DNA from: Bacteroidota bacterium | Lineage (GTDB): Bacteria > Bacteroidota > Bacteroidia > Bacteroidales > B39-G9 | Assembly: GCA_003648455.1 (NCBI GenBank) | Contig: QMPG01000135.1 | Coordinates: forward strand, 1-7,984 | DNA length: 7,984 nt | Reading direction: 5' to 3' | Shown here: positions 1 through 6,448 of the stretch, in pieces | Layout of the letters: the number at the start of each line of letters is the position of its first letter | How positions within the stretch are numbered: the stretch's first letter is position 1 | Made by a program: the position numbers and the translations under genes | The notes under the pieces: model-generated | Seen by the model: the letters and a program-made list of their open reading frames with translations, nothing else | Told to the model about the DNA's origin: nothing | The model's database searches: none

Positions 1-63
1 AACTATAAATACTTTCTCTGGTAATTCTTGTGAATTATCAGCAATTAAAAATTTTGGTAACAT
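1..63 (-). CDS. 5' end of a leftward conserved hypothetical protein (partial)
   Basis: The minus strand opens with ATG at 63 and reads without a stop to the window edge, giving 21 residues that begin MLPKFLIADNSQ and end VFIV. The start is supported by a clean AGGAG seven bases upstream, which is unusual here because most genes in this window lack a Shine-Dalgarno site. The N-terminus resembles, from memory only, small uncharacterised Bacteroidota proteins beginning with a 'PKFLIADNS' block; their function is unknown to me. No signal peptide or catalytic motif is visible in this fragment. It is transcribed divergently from the phosphatase gene, across about 130 bp. It could be a spurious short reading frame, but the ribosome site together with an uninterrupted frame makes a real gene likely. 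Confidence 0.68.
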   Translation of the reverse strand, partial: MLPKFLIADNSQELPEKVFIV

Positions 64-70
64 CTTTTTT

Positions 71-75
71 CTCCT
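71..75 (-). promoter_or_regulatory. Shine-Dalgarno site of the leftward partial gene
   Basis: The + strand CTCCT reads AGGAG on the minus strand, inside a purine-rich stretch, with seven bases between it and the ATG whose first base is at 63. This is near-ideal spacing and fixes the start of the partial gene. It is the only textbook site in the window. Confidence 0.62.
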
Positions 76-194
76 TTTTTATATATTTAAACGAAAAGTA
101 ATAAAATTTATTTATTTTGACAAAAAGATTTTAAAAAATCAATTGATATTTTTTGTTACTTTGTATTCTAATTCAATAATAAATGCTGTTACTC

Positions 195-1940
195 ATGAAA
201 AAAATATTATTTACTTTTAATTTGTTGCTATTAAGTTTGTTTATTTCCTTCAATGTAAATTCACAAACAGTTAATATAAAGATTATTGAAACAAGTGATA
301 TTCACGGGCATATTTTTCCTTACGATTTTGTTAACGACACAGCATTGCATGCTTCACAAGCGCAAGTTAGTGAGTATGTTAAACAAGAACGTGCAAAAAA
401 AAATCAAGAAGTTGTATTATTAGATAATGGTGATATTTTGCAAGGTCAACCGCTTGTTTATTATTACAATTTTGAAAAAATTGATACTACTCATATATGT
501 TCAAGGGTTATGAATTATATGAAATATGATGCAGCTACTGTTGGTAATCACGATATTGAACCCGGTCATCAAGTTTATGATAAGATAAAAAGGGAATTGA
601 ATTTTCCATGGATGGCTGCAAACGCTGTTGATAATAAAACAAATAAACCATATTTTCAACCTTATACTATTATCTCCCGAAGAGGTGTTAAGATTGCTGT
701 TTTAGGAATGATTACACCCGGAATACCATATTGGCTACCCGAGAATATTTGGGAAGGTATTACTTTTAACGACATGATTGAATCTTCAAAAAAATGGGTG
801 AAAATAATTAATGAAAAAGAACATCCTGATATTTTAATTGGATTGTTTCATTCTGGTGTAGATTATACTTATGGTAATGAAACCGCCGACACTTACAGAA
901 ATGAAAATGCTTCTAAACTTGTTGCTCAAAGAGTGTCGGGATTTGATGTAATTTTTGCAGGCCACGATCATCATAAATATAACATGAAAATTAGAAATCA
1001 AAATGGTGAAGATGTAATTTTGATGGACCCTGCCAGACATGCTGATTATGTTTCTGTTGCAAATATTACTTTAAAATATGATAGTCTTACTAATGAATAT
1101 GATAAAACTGTTGAAGGCGAGCTTGTTGATATTAAAAATTACAAACCTGATGCAGAATTTATCGAAAAATTTAAGTCTGATTATAATGAAGTGAAAAATT
1201 ATGTGTCAAAACCAATAGGGGTTTTTACCAAGACTATTTCTACAAGAGATGCTTTATTTGGGAATTCTTCATTTGTTGATTTAATACAAAATATTCAACT
1301 TGGTTTAACTAAAGCAGATATTTCTTTTGCTGCTCCTCTTTTATTTGATGCAAAAATTAACAAGGGCGAAGTGTATGTTAGAGATATGTTTAAACTTTAT
1401 AAGTTTGAAAACTTATTATATACAATGGAACTTTCGGGAACAGAAGTAAAAAATTATCTTGAATTTTCTTATGATAATTGGTTTAATCAGATGAAAGATG
1501 AAAACGATAATTTACTTAAATTCAGAACTGATTCAACAGGGGAAATTACTAATAGATTAGCAAATTCATTTTATAACTTTTCATCAGCAGCCGGAATAAA
1601 ATATACAGTTGATGTGTTAAAACCCGCAGGTGAAAAAATCAATATTATTTCAATGTCAGATGGTTCAGCTTTTGATTTAAATAAAAAATATAAAATTGCA
1701 ATTAATTCTTATCGTGGCAATGGCGGTGGTGGGCACTTAATTACCGGTGCCAAAATTAGTGAAAAAGAACTACCTACGCGAATTATTACATCAACACAAA
1801 AAGATTTGCGGTATTTTTTAATGAAATGGATTGAGAAGAATAAAATTATTACTCCAAAAAAATTAAATAACTGGACTGTTTTTCCTCAAGAATGGTGGGA
1901 AAAAGGGAAAGCTAAAGATTATGAAATTTTGTATAAATGA
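195..1940 (+). CDS. Secreted bifunctional metallophosphatase/5'-nucleotidase (UshA/CpdB-like)
   Basis: This is a probable exported nucleotidase or 2',3'-cyclic nucleotide phosphodiesterase that would release phosphate and nucleosides outside the cytoplasm. I chose ATG 195 over the in-frame ATG at 183 because it gives a classic signal peptide (MKKILF, a leucine-rich core to about residue 20, then NVNSQ). Numbered from 195, the N-terminal calcineurin-like domain shows the dinuclear metal site: D35-x-H37 (SDIHGH), D80 (NGD), N118-H119 (GNHD), H219 (LFHSG) and H257-x-H259 (GHDHH). The C-terminal 5'-nucleotidase domain runs from about 340 to 540, with GNSSFVDLI near 357 and a glycine-rich loop (SYRGNGGGGHL, about 505-515) typical of the substrate pocket. 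The length (581 residues) is normal for the two-domain family. Exact substrate preference cannot be read from sequence. The gene appears to be its own transcription unit; the best upstream -7 match (TTACTTTG, 156-163) has one mismatch to TAnnTTTG and no good -33 partner. The TGA stop lies inside the left arm of the repeat at 1937-2079. Confidence 0.93.
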   Translation: MKKILFTFNLLLLSLFISFNVNSQTVNIKIIETSDIHGHIFPYDFVNDTALHASQAQVSEYVKQERAKKNQEVVLLDNGDILQGQPLVYYYNFEKIDTTHICSRVMNYMKYDAATVGNHDIEPGHQVYDKIKRELNFPWMAANAVDNKTNKPYFQPYTIISRRGVKIAVLGMITPGIPYWLPENIWEGITFNDMIESSKKWVKIINEKEHPDILIGLFHSGVDYTYGNETADTYRNENASKLVAQRVSGFDVIFAGHDHHKYNMKIRNQNGEDVILMDPARHADYVSVANITLKYDSLTNEYDKTVEGELVDIKNYKPDAEFIEKFKSDYNEVKNYVSKPIGVFTKTISTRDALFGNSSFVDLIQNIQLGLTKADISFAAPLLFDAKINKGEVYVRDMFKLYKFENLLYTMELSGTEVKNYLEFSYDNWFNQMKDENDNLLKFRTDSTGEITNRLANSFYNFSSAAGIKYTVDVLKPAGEKINIISMSDGSAFDLNKKYKIAINSYRGNGGGGHLITGAKISEKELPTRIITSTQKDLRYFLMKWIEKNKIITPKKLNNWTVFPQEWWEKGKAKDYEILYK

Positions 1941-2079
1941 GTCCACTCCGAAAAGTGTTTTTCGTCATTGCGATCCGCCAGCTGGCGGAGAAGCAATCTC
2001 AACATGTTGAACTACAAAGCTATAGATTGCTTCGTTTCTCGCAATGACGTGCTTTTTCTACTTTTCGGAGTGAACTCAT
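1937..2079. repeat. 143-bp nested inverted-repeat element (REP/MITE-like)
   Basis: The outer arms 1937-1955 and 2061-2079 are inverted copies matching at 18 of 19 positions; the single difference would form a G-U pair in RNA. Inside them CGTCATTGCGA (1963-1973) pairs with TCGCAATGACG (2039-2049), and GAAGCAATCT (1990-1999) pairs perfectly with AGATTGCTTC (2024-2033). The central loop, 2000-2023, begins with the 10-bp palindrome CAACATGTTG. The symmetry is broken by a 16-bp palindrome in the left half only. The element is clearly richer in G+C than its surroundings. The CGTCATTGCGA...AAGCAATCT core resembles a dispersed intergenic repeat that I recall from many bacterial genomes, so a non-autonomous mobile or REP-type element is likely. 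It encodes no protein, and I see no convincing target-site duplication (at most a TAA at each edge). Because it overlaps the upstream stop codon it would be transcribed as a long hairpin, which could protect the mRNA end or hinder readthrough. Confidence 0.85.
1974..1989. repeat. 16-bp perfect palindrome TCCGCCAGCTGGCGGA inside the larger element
   Basis: This sequence is identical to its own reverse complement and is strongly G+C rich, unlike everything around it. It sits between the CGTCATTGCGA and GAAGCAATCT segments of the left half of the inverted repeat, while the right half has only GTTTC (2034-2038) in the matching place. It therefore looks like a separate small module inserted into, or expanded within, one arm. 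Confidence 0.8.
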
Positions 2080-2333
2080 AAGTAAAATTTTAAATATCGT
2101 TTGTTATTTTTTATGTGGCTTGTATTTAAATAATTTAACAATTTTGAGTATTCGACGATTTACAAATGTAAGTTGATTTTTGTAATGGTTATCCCTAATT
2201 TATACCTGAAAAATTTTATAAACATCTGATATATAATATATCTATTTATATATATTTTTTTAACATTCCGATAATCAGCATAAAATAGAGGACTTTAGAT
2301 AAATATACAGGCATCTGTTTTTTTGTATATATT
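2080..2333. other. Gene-free AT-rich spacer with one A+T palindrome
   Basis: This stretch has no convincing reading frame on either strand, only fragments of under about 15 codons or low-complexity AT frames. The one structured item is GATATAT-A-ATATATC at 2228-2242, a perfect palindrome around a central A. It could be an operator for the downstream operon or simply a product of base composition. I see no tRNA, riboswitch or attachment site. Confidence 0.5.
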
Positions 2334-2366
2334 TTGCTGACATTTTGACTGAAATTTATATATTTG
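2334..2366 (+). promoter_or_regulatory. Candidate Bacteroidota-type promoter for the acyltransferase operon
   Basis: TATATTTG at 2359-2366 matches the Bacteroidota -7 consensus TAnnTTTG exactly. A TTG at 2334-2336 lies 22 bases upstream, within the spacing I recall for the -33 element (about 17-23). Transcription would start near 2373, giving a leader of about 40 bases before the ATG at 2413. In DNA this AT-rich a chance match is possible. Confidence 0.42.
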
Positions 2367-2412
2367 TTAAGTTTTATGCAAGAAATGAAGTTGTAAACAC
2401 ACAAAAAATGGC

Positions 2413-2967
2413 ATGATAAAAAATATATCAAAATATCTATTAGTAAATATATTAGGTTGGACTATGAAATACGAGTTGCCTGATATTAAAAAAAGTGTAA
2501 TTATTTTTGCCCCTCACACAAGTTATTTGGATGGTTTTTATGGTAAACTTTTTCTAATGCAATTAAATATTAATTATAAATTCTTATCAAAAAAAGAATT
2601 CTTTAAATTTCCATTAAAATATTTTTTCAGGTTATACGGTTCAATACCTGTTTCTAAAAATAAGGAGTTTATAAATGAAGTTGTCGAAATATTTAAGCAA
2701 AATGAAACATTGCATATAATTTTATCTCCCGAAGGGCAATTAGCAAAAACTGACCATTGGAAAAAAGGATTTTACTATATGGCAAAAAATGCTAATGTGC
2801 CAATTATTGTAGGATACATTGATTATAAAAAGAAAGAAATTGGAGTAAAAGGTATTATATCAGAAATAAATGACCTTAAAGAAATTATGTCGATAATAAA
2901 TAATATGTATAATGATGTATCTGCAAAATATCCAAAAAATTTTGCCTTAGACAAAAGATTTATATAG
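2413..2967 (+). CDS. PlsC-like lysophospholipid/1-acylglycerol-3-phosphate acyltransferase family protein
   Basis: This is a membrane-associated acyltransferase of the PlsC (LPLAT) superfamily, expected to transfer a fatty acyl chain to a lysophospholipid or acylglycerol phosphate. The catalytic HX4D box is present as H35-TSYL-D40 in APHTSYLD. Block II appears as GSIPVSK (76-82), block III as SPEGQL (105-110, with E107 and G108) and block IV as VPIIVG (129-134). The WKKGFYYMAKNA segment after block III is typical of the short bacterial branch of about 180-200 residues, so 184 residues is normal. Block III is unusual in reading EGQL where the family usually has EGTR. There is no strong Shine-Dalgarno. 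A two-codon frame ATG GCA TGA (2408-2416) overlaps the chosen ATG, whose frame begins with a plausible hydrophobic N-terminus (ISKYLLVNILGW). The patatin gene follows after 17 bases, so the two are probably co-transcribed and may act on the same lipids. The exact substrate is unknown. Confidence 0.87.
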   Translation: MIKNISKYLLVNILGWTMKYELPDIKKSVIIFAPHTSYLDGFYGKLFLMQLNINYKFLSKKEFFKFPLKYFFRLYGSIPVSKNKEFINEVVEIFKQNETLHIILSPEGQLAKTDHWKKGFYYMAKNANVPIIVGYIDYKKKEIGVKGIISEINDLKEIMSIINNMYNDVSAKYPKNFALDKRFI

Positions 2968-2984
2968 TAAAAAAGAATATTGTA

Positions 2985-3890
2985 ATGAAAAAAAGTGTAG
3001 CATTAGTCTTAAGTAGTGGCGGCTCTCGAGGAGTAGCACATATTGGAGTAATTGATGAATTAATAGAGCAAGGATATAATATAACATCAATTTCAGGGAC
3101 TTCAATGGGTGCATTAGTTGGCGGAATGTATGCCTCGGGGGAACTTAAAATATTTGAAAAATGGATGTGTTCTCTGAGTAAATATGATGTTTTTAAACTT
3201 GTTGACTTTACACTAAGCCTAAATGGAATTGTTAAAGGAACTAAAGTTTTGAAAGAAATGAAGAATATTGTTCCTGACAGACAAATAGAAGACTTGAAAA
3301 TACCATTTATCTGTATTGCTACTGATATAGTTAATGGCAAGGAAGTTGTTTTTGAAAACGGAAGTTTATATGATGCTATTAGAGCGTCAATATCAATTCC
3401 TACTGTTTTTATGCCTTTTGAAAAAAACGGTTTAAAATTGGTTGATGGAGGTGTTCTTAATCCTCTTCCAATAGATAAGATAAAGAGAAATGATAATGAT
3501 ATTCTTATTGTTGTAAATGTCAACTCAGATAAAGAATATATAAAGTTGGCTAAAGAAAATGTTCTTGCAGAATTAAATGCAAGTCAAACGAATTATCTTT
3601 CTAAAATACAACATAGAATTAATGATATTATACCAATAAATAAGAGAGACAAATTAGGCTATTATAATTTATTAAATAATACAACAAGTTTAATGATACA
3701 AAAGATTTCTCAATTAACAATAGAAAAATATAAACCGGATATTATTATTGAAATACCAAAGAAGTCTTTTGGTACGTATGAATTTTATAAATCCGAAGAA
3801 ATAATAAAACTTGGAATTAAAGCAACAAAAAAAGCATTAATAAAATATCATAAAAATTTAGAAAGTACAAAAACACAACAAAGTATATAA
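2985..3890 (+). CDS. Patatin-like phospholipase family protein
   Basis: This is a predicted serine acyl hydrolase that cleaves fatty acyl chains from phospholipids or related esters. The patatin fold is evident from the oxyanion-hole segment SSGGSRGVAHIG (10-21), the nucleophile elbow GTSMG with Ser40, and the catalytic dyad aspartate D154 in VDGG (153-156). The intermediate signature IATDIVNGKEVVF (111-123) and the RASISIP segment (133-139) are also characteristic. There is no signal peptide or transmembrane helix, so it should be cytoplasmic or peripherally membrane-bound, as in the RssA/YchK type, and distinct from the longer Bacteroidota patatins fused to outer-membrane barrels. The glycine-rich loop begins SSGG rather than the common SGGG. 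Beyond about residue 185 the protein is lysine-rich and weakly conserved to the eye. It lies 17 bases after the acyltransferase and 14 bases before the transporter, consistent with a single operon and a deacylation-reacylation pair. Confidence 0.93.
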   Translation: MKKSVALVLSSGGSRGVAHIGVIDELIEQGYNITSISGTSMGALVGGMYASGELKIFEKWMCSLSKYDVFKLVDFTLSLNGIVKGTKVLKEMKNIVPDRQIEDLKIPFICIATDIVNGKEVVFENGSLYDAIRASISIPTVFMPFEKNGLKLVDGGVLNPLPIDKIKRNDNDILIVVNVNSDKEYIKLAKENVLAELNASQTNYLSKIQHRINDIIPINKRDKLGYYNLLNNTTSLMIQKISQLTIEKYKPDIIIEIPKKSFGTYEFYKSEEIIKLGIKATKKALIKYHKNLESTKTQQSI

Positions 3891-3904
3891 AGCCATTATA
3901 AATT

Positions 3905-4942
3905 ATGACAAAAATAATTGAAGTTTTTTTACAAAATTTTGAGCACGCTCTTACAATTACCGCCTTTGTGTTAATGATGATGCTTATTATTGAGTATATC
4001 AATGTTCAGTCAAAAGGTACATGGACTAAGCAATTTCAGAAATCGACCTGGCTACAAATTCTTTTTGCCGCATTAATGGGAATTACTCCAGGCTGTCTTG
4101 GAGCTTTTACAGTTGTTACTTTATACACCCATAATATATTAAACTTTGCAGCATTAGTAACAGTAATGATTGCAACATCAGGCGATGAGGCATTTGTTAT
4201 GTTTTCGACTATGCCCGAATCTGCAATTAAATTAACAATATTAATTTTTATTATATCTATAATTGTAGGATTTATTGTTAATTTTTTCGTGAAAAAGAAG
4301 AATATTAATAAAAGTGATTTTTCTTTCACAATTCATAAAGATGAAGAGTATTGTGAGTGTTATCAAGCTAAAAATATTTTCCCGCAATTAAAGAATATTA
4401 CATTTCAAAGAGCATTATTAATAAGTATTTTTTTATTATTTTTTATCGCATTGAGTTCAGGTTGGATAGGACCAGGTGAATGGAATTGGATTAAATATAT
4501 TTTCTTTTTTGGCAGTTTAATAACTCTATTTATTGTTACTACAGTCCCTGACCATTTTATTGATGAACATTTATGGGAGCATATCATTAAAAAACACCTT
4601 TTTACAATATTTTTATGGATCTTTGGTGCATTAATCTTTATACATTTTATCGAAAATTATTTTGATATAGCCGATTGGATGAAATCTAATCAACTTACCA
4701 TATTGCTTATTGCTGTGCTAATAGGTATTATTCCGGAATCAGGTCCTCACATGGTTTTTATTACCTTATTTATTAGTGGCACAATTCCATTTAGTGTGTT
4801 AATGGCTAATTCTATTGTTCAAGATGGTCATGGTATGTTGCCTCTTTTTGCAGAATCGAAAAAAAGTTTTTTGTGGGTTAAATTAATAAATATTATAGTT
4901 GGTTTAATTGTAGGTTTATCAGGATATTTTTTATCCTGGTAA
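3905..4942 (+). CDS. Putative manganese/heavy-metal exporter, ArsP_2 (10-TM) family
   Basis: This polytopic inner-membrane protein belongs to the family annotated as putative 10-TM heavy-metal exporters (ArsP_2) or 'putative manganese transporter'. The manganese role is inferred from the family, not shown for this protein. Hydrophobic segments fall at about 16-33, 48-75, 80-100, 108-128, 168-188, 196-214, 232-252, 264-276, 282-300 and 325-343. Diagnostic motifs are GITPGCLGAF (59-68), ATSGDEAFVMF (90-100), GIIPESGPH (274-282) and VQDGHGMLPL (305-314). The first pair and the second pair look like two related halves, each with a G-I-x-P turn followed about 30 residues later by a helix end with charged or polar metal-ligand candidates. 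The hydrophilic loop between the halves contains HKDEEYCECYQ (144-154), a likely metal-binding patch. The gene starts 14 bases after the patatin gene with no promoter or Mn-riboswitch-like structure between them, so it is probably expressed from the upstream promoter. The length, 345 residues, looks complete. Confidence 0.85.
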   Translation: MTKIIEVFLQNFEHALTITAFVLMMMLIIEYINVQSKGTWTKQFQKSTWLQILFAALMGITPGCLGAFTVVTLYTHNILNFAALVTVMIATSGDEAFVMFSTMPESAIKLTILIFIISIIVGFIVNFFVKKKNINKSDFSFTIHKDEEYCECYQAKNIFPQLKNITFQRALLISIFLLFFIALSSGWIGPGEWNWIKYIFFFGSLITLFIVTTVPDHFIDEHLWEHIIKKHLFTIFLWIFGALIFIHFIENYFDIADWMKSNQLTILLIAVLIGIIPESGPHMVFITLFISGTIPFSVLMANSIVQDGHGMLPLFAESKKSFLWVKLINIIVGLIVGLSGYFLSW

Positions 4943-4956
4943 AAAAATATTTTTTT
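4920..4956 (+). terminator. Possible hairpin terminator at the end of the exporter gene
   Basis: A perfect 7-bp stem CAGGATA/TATCCTG with a five-T loop spans 4920-4938 and uses the last codons of the exporter gene. It is followed directly by the 16-bp palindrome AAAAAAATATTTTTTT (4941-4956), which contains the end of the stop codon and ends in a run of seven Ts. The T-run does not abut the stem, so this is not a canonical Rho-independent terminator. It still marks a plausible end to the three-gene operon. Confidence 0.32.
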
Positions 4957-5038
4957 ATAGCGGTTTTTTAATCCGAGAAATAAAATATATTTTCGCACCG
5001 AAAGGAAAAATTAAATTAAGACTTAAATATGTAAATAT

Positions 5039-6430
5039 ATGAATTACGATTTAATAATTATTGGTAGTGGACCGGGCGGATATGTTGCAGCAATTAGGGC
5101 TTCACAGTTAGGAATGAAGGTTGGCGTTGTTGAGCGTGCCGAATTAGGAGGAATTTGTTTAAATTGGGGATGCATTCCAACAAAGTCATTATTAAAAAGT
5201 GCACAAGTTTTTCGGTATATTCAACATGCTGAAAATTATGGGATAGATGTTGTAGGTGATGTAAAGCCTGACTTTACAAAAATTATTGAGCGTAGTCGTC
5301 AAGTTGCAGAGGGAATGAGTAAAGGAATTCAATATCTTTTTAAAAAGAATAATATTGATCATATAAAAGGTTTTGGTAAATTACTTGATAACAAAACGAT
5401 TGAGGTTGTAGATAATGAAGGTGATAAGACGATTTATACATGCAATAACATTATTTTGGCAACCGGTGCACGTTCACGCGAATTGCCTAATTTAAAACAA
5501 GACGGCAAAAAAATTATTGGTTATCGTGAAGCGTTAACATTAAAGAAACAACCGGAGTCGATGATTGTTGTTGGTTCAGGAGCAATAGGAACAGAACTTG
5601 CATTTTTCTATAATTCAATAGGAACGAAAGTTACCTTAGTAGAATTTTTACCAAATGTTGTTCCTGTCGAAGATGAAGATGTATCAAAGCAATTAGGTCG
5701 TTCTCTTAAAAAAGCCAAAATTAAAGTAATGGTGAAATCAACGGTCGAGTCTGTTGATGTGAGTGGTGATAAATGTAAAGTTACTATTAAAACGCCAAAA
5801 GGTGAAGAAATTCATGAAGCAGACATAGTATTGTCAGCTGTTGGAATAAGCCCGAACCTGCAAAATATTGGCATTGAAGATTTAGATATTGAGTTGGAAA
5901 AAGGAAAAATAAAAGTTGATGAATTTTATAAAACTAATGTTGAAGGTGTTTATGCAATTGGAGATATTGTGCATGGACCGGCATTAGCTCATGTTGCTTC
6001 AGCCGAAGGAATTGTTTGTGTAGAGAAAATGGCTGGTAAAAATCCAGAACCGGTTGATTATTCAAACATCCCGGGATGTACATATACTTCTCCTGAAGTA
6101 GCATCAATTGGTTTAACCGAGAAAGCAGCACTTGAGGCAGGTAACGAACTCAAAATAGGAAAATTTCCTTTTACTGCCTCTGGAAAAGCAAGCTCCGCAG
6201 GCGAAAGAGATGGTTTTGTTAAACTGATTTTTGATGCAAAAACAGATTTGTTGTTAGGAGCTCATCTTATTGGTGCTAATGTGACAGAGATGATTGAAGA
6301 ATTAGCCATTGCCCGAAAAATGAAAGCTACATCTAAAGATATTTTAGATACTATTCATCCGCATCCAACTATGTCAGAATCTATAAAAGATGCTACAGAA
6401 GATGCAAATGATGAGGCTATTCATCTTTAA
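5039..6430 (+). CDS. lpdA: Dihydrolipoyl dehydrogenase (E3 component)
   Basis: This flavoenzyme reoxidises dihydrolipoamide on the E2 or glycine-cleavage H-protein carriers, passing electrons through FAD to NAD+. The full class I disulfide oxidoreductase layout is visible. The FAD-binding Rossmann motif is GSGPGG (9-14), and the redox disulfide is C40/C45 in GGICLNWGCIPTKS. An ATGAR segment follows at 141-145. The NAD-binding motif is VVGSGAIG (177-184), with E202 at the end of the second strand, which indicates NAD rather than NADP. The second FAD contact is AIGD (306-309). The dimerisation domain ends with HPHPTMSE, carrying the catalytic His442-Glu447 pair. At 463 residues it is normal length and intact. 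No E1, E2 or glycine-cleavage gene is adjacent, so it probably serves several complexes from a single-gene unit. A gap of 96 bases separates it from the exporter; I see no TAnnTTTG in that gap and no good Shine-Dalgarno. A strong terminator follows the stop. Confidence 0.96.
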   Translation: MNYDLIIIGSGPGGYVAAIRASQLGMKVGVVERAELGGICLNWGCIPTKSLLKSAQVFRYIQHAENYGIDVVGDVKPDFTKIIERSRQVAEGMSKGIQYLFKKNNIDHIKGFGKLLDNKTIEVVDNEGDKTIYTCNNIILATGARSRELPNLKQDGKKIIGYREALTLKKQPESMIVVGSGAIGTELAFFYNSIGTKVTLVEFLPNVVPVEDEDVSKQLGRSLKKAKIKVMVKSTVESVDVSGDKCKVTIKTPKGEEIHEADIVLSAVGISPNLQNIGIEDLDIELEKGKIKVDEFYKTNVEGVYAIGDIVHGPALAHVASAEGIVCVEKMAGKNPEPVDYSNIPGCTYTSPEVASIGLTEKAALEAGNELKIGKFPFTASGKASSAGERDGFVKLIFDAKTDLLLGAHLIGANVTEMIEELAIARKMKATSKDILDTIHPHPTMSESIKDATEDANDEAIHL

Positions 6431-6448
6431 AAAAAATATATTATTGAT

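Noticed and set aside
156..163. TTACTTTG as the phosphatase promoter -7 element
   Set aside because: It has one mismatch in the conserved TA and no TTG at the right spacing upstream, so it is too weak to list as a feature.
183..194. Upstream in-frame ATG for the phosphatase, adding MLLL
   Set aside because: The ATG at 195 gives a better signal peptide (MKK followed by the hydrophobic core), and neither start has a Shine-Dalgarno. The upstream start cannot be excluded.
395..403. Run of nine A residues inside the phosphatase gene, a possible slippage or frameshift site
   Set aside because: The frame is intact on both sides and the domain motifs continue normally. Such runs are common in AT-rich lysine codons and nothing indicates programmed frameshifting.
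2246..2431. 61-codon minus-strand frame across the spacer before the acyltransferase
   Set aside because: The translation is compositionally driven (I, K, Y, F, C), overlaps the start of the acyltransferase, and the candidate + strand promoter lies inside it.
2960..3523. 187-codon open frame on the minus strand opposite the patatin gene
   Set aside because: It lies antisense to a well-supported patatin gene whose catalytic motifs are intact. Its translation is a low-complexity S/T/I/F-rich sequence with no recognisable domain, as expected from the reverse of an AT-rich gene.
3891..3904. Manganese riboswitch (yybP-ykoY type) for the exporter
   Set aside because: Only 14 bases separate the exporter from the patatin gene, which leaves no room for such a leader, and none is apparent in the spacer upstream of the operon.
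4036..4329. 97-codon minus-strand frame inside the exporter gene
   Set aside because: It is fully antisense to the conserved PGCLGAF...SGDEAF region of the exporter and shows no independent motif or ribosome site.
5001..5006. AAAGGA as a ribosome binding site for lpdA
   Set aside because: It is more than 30 bases upstream of the ATG at 5039, too far for a Shine-Dalgarno. No better site is visible and Bacteroidota often lack one.
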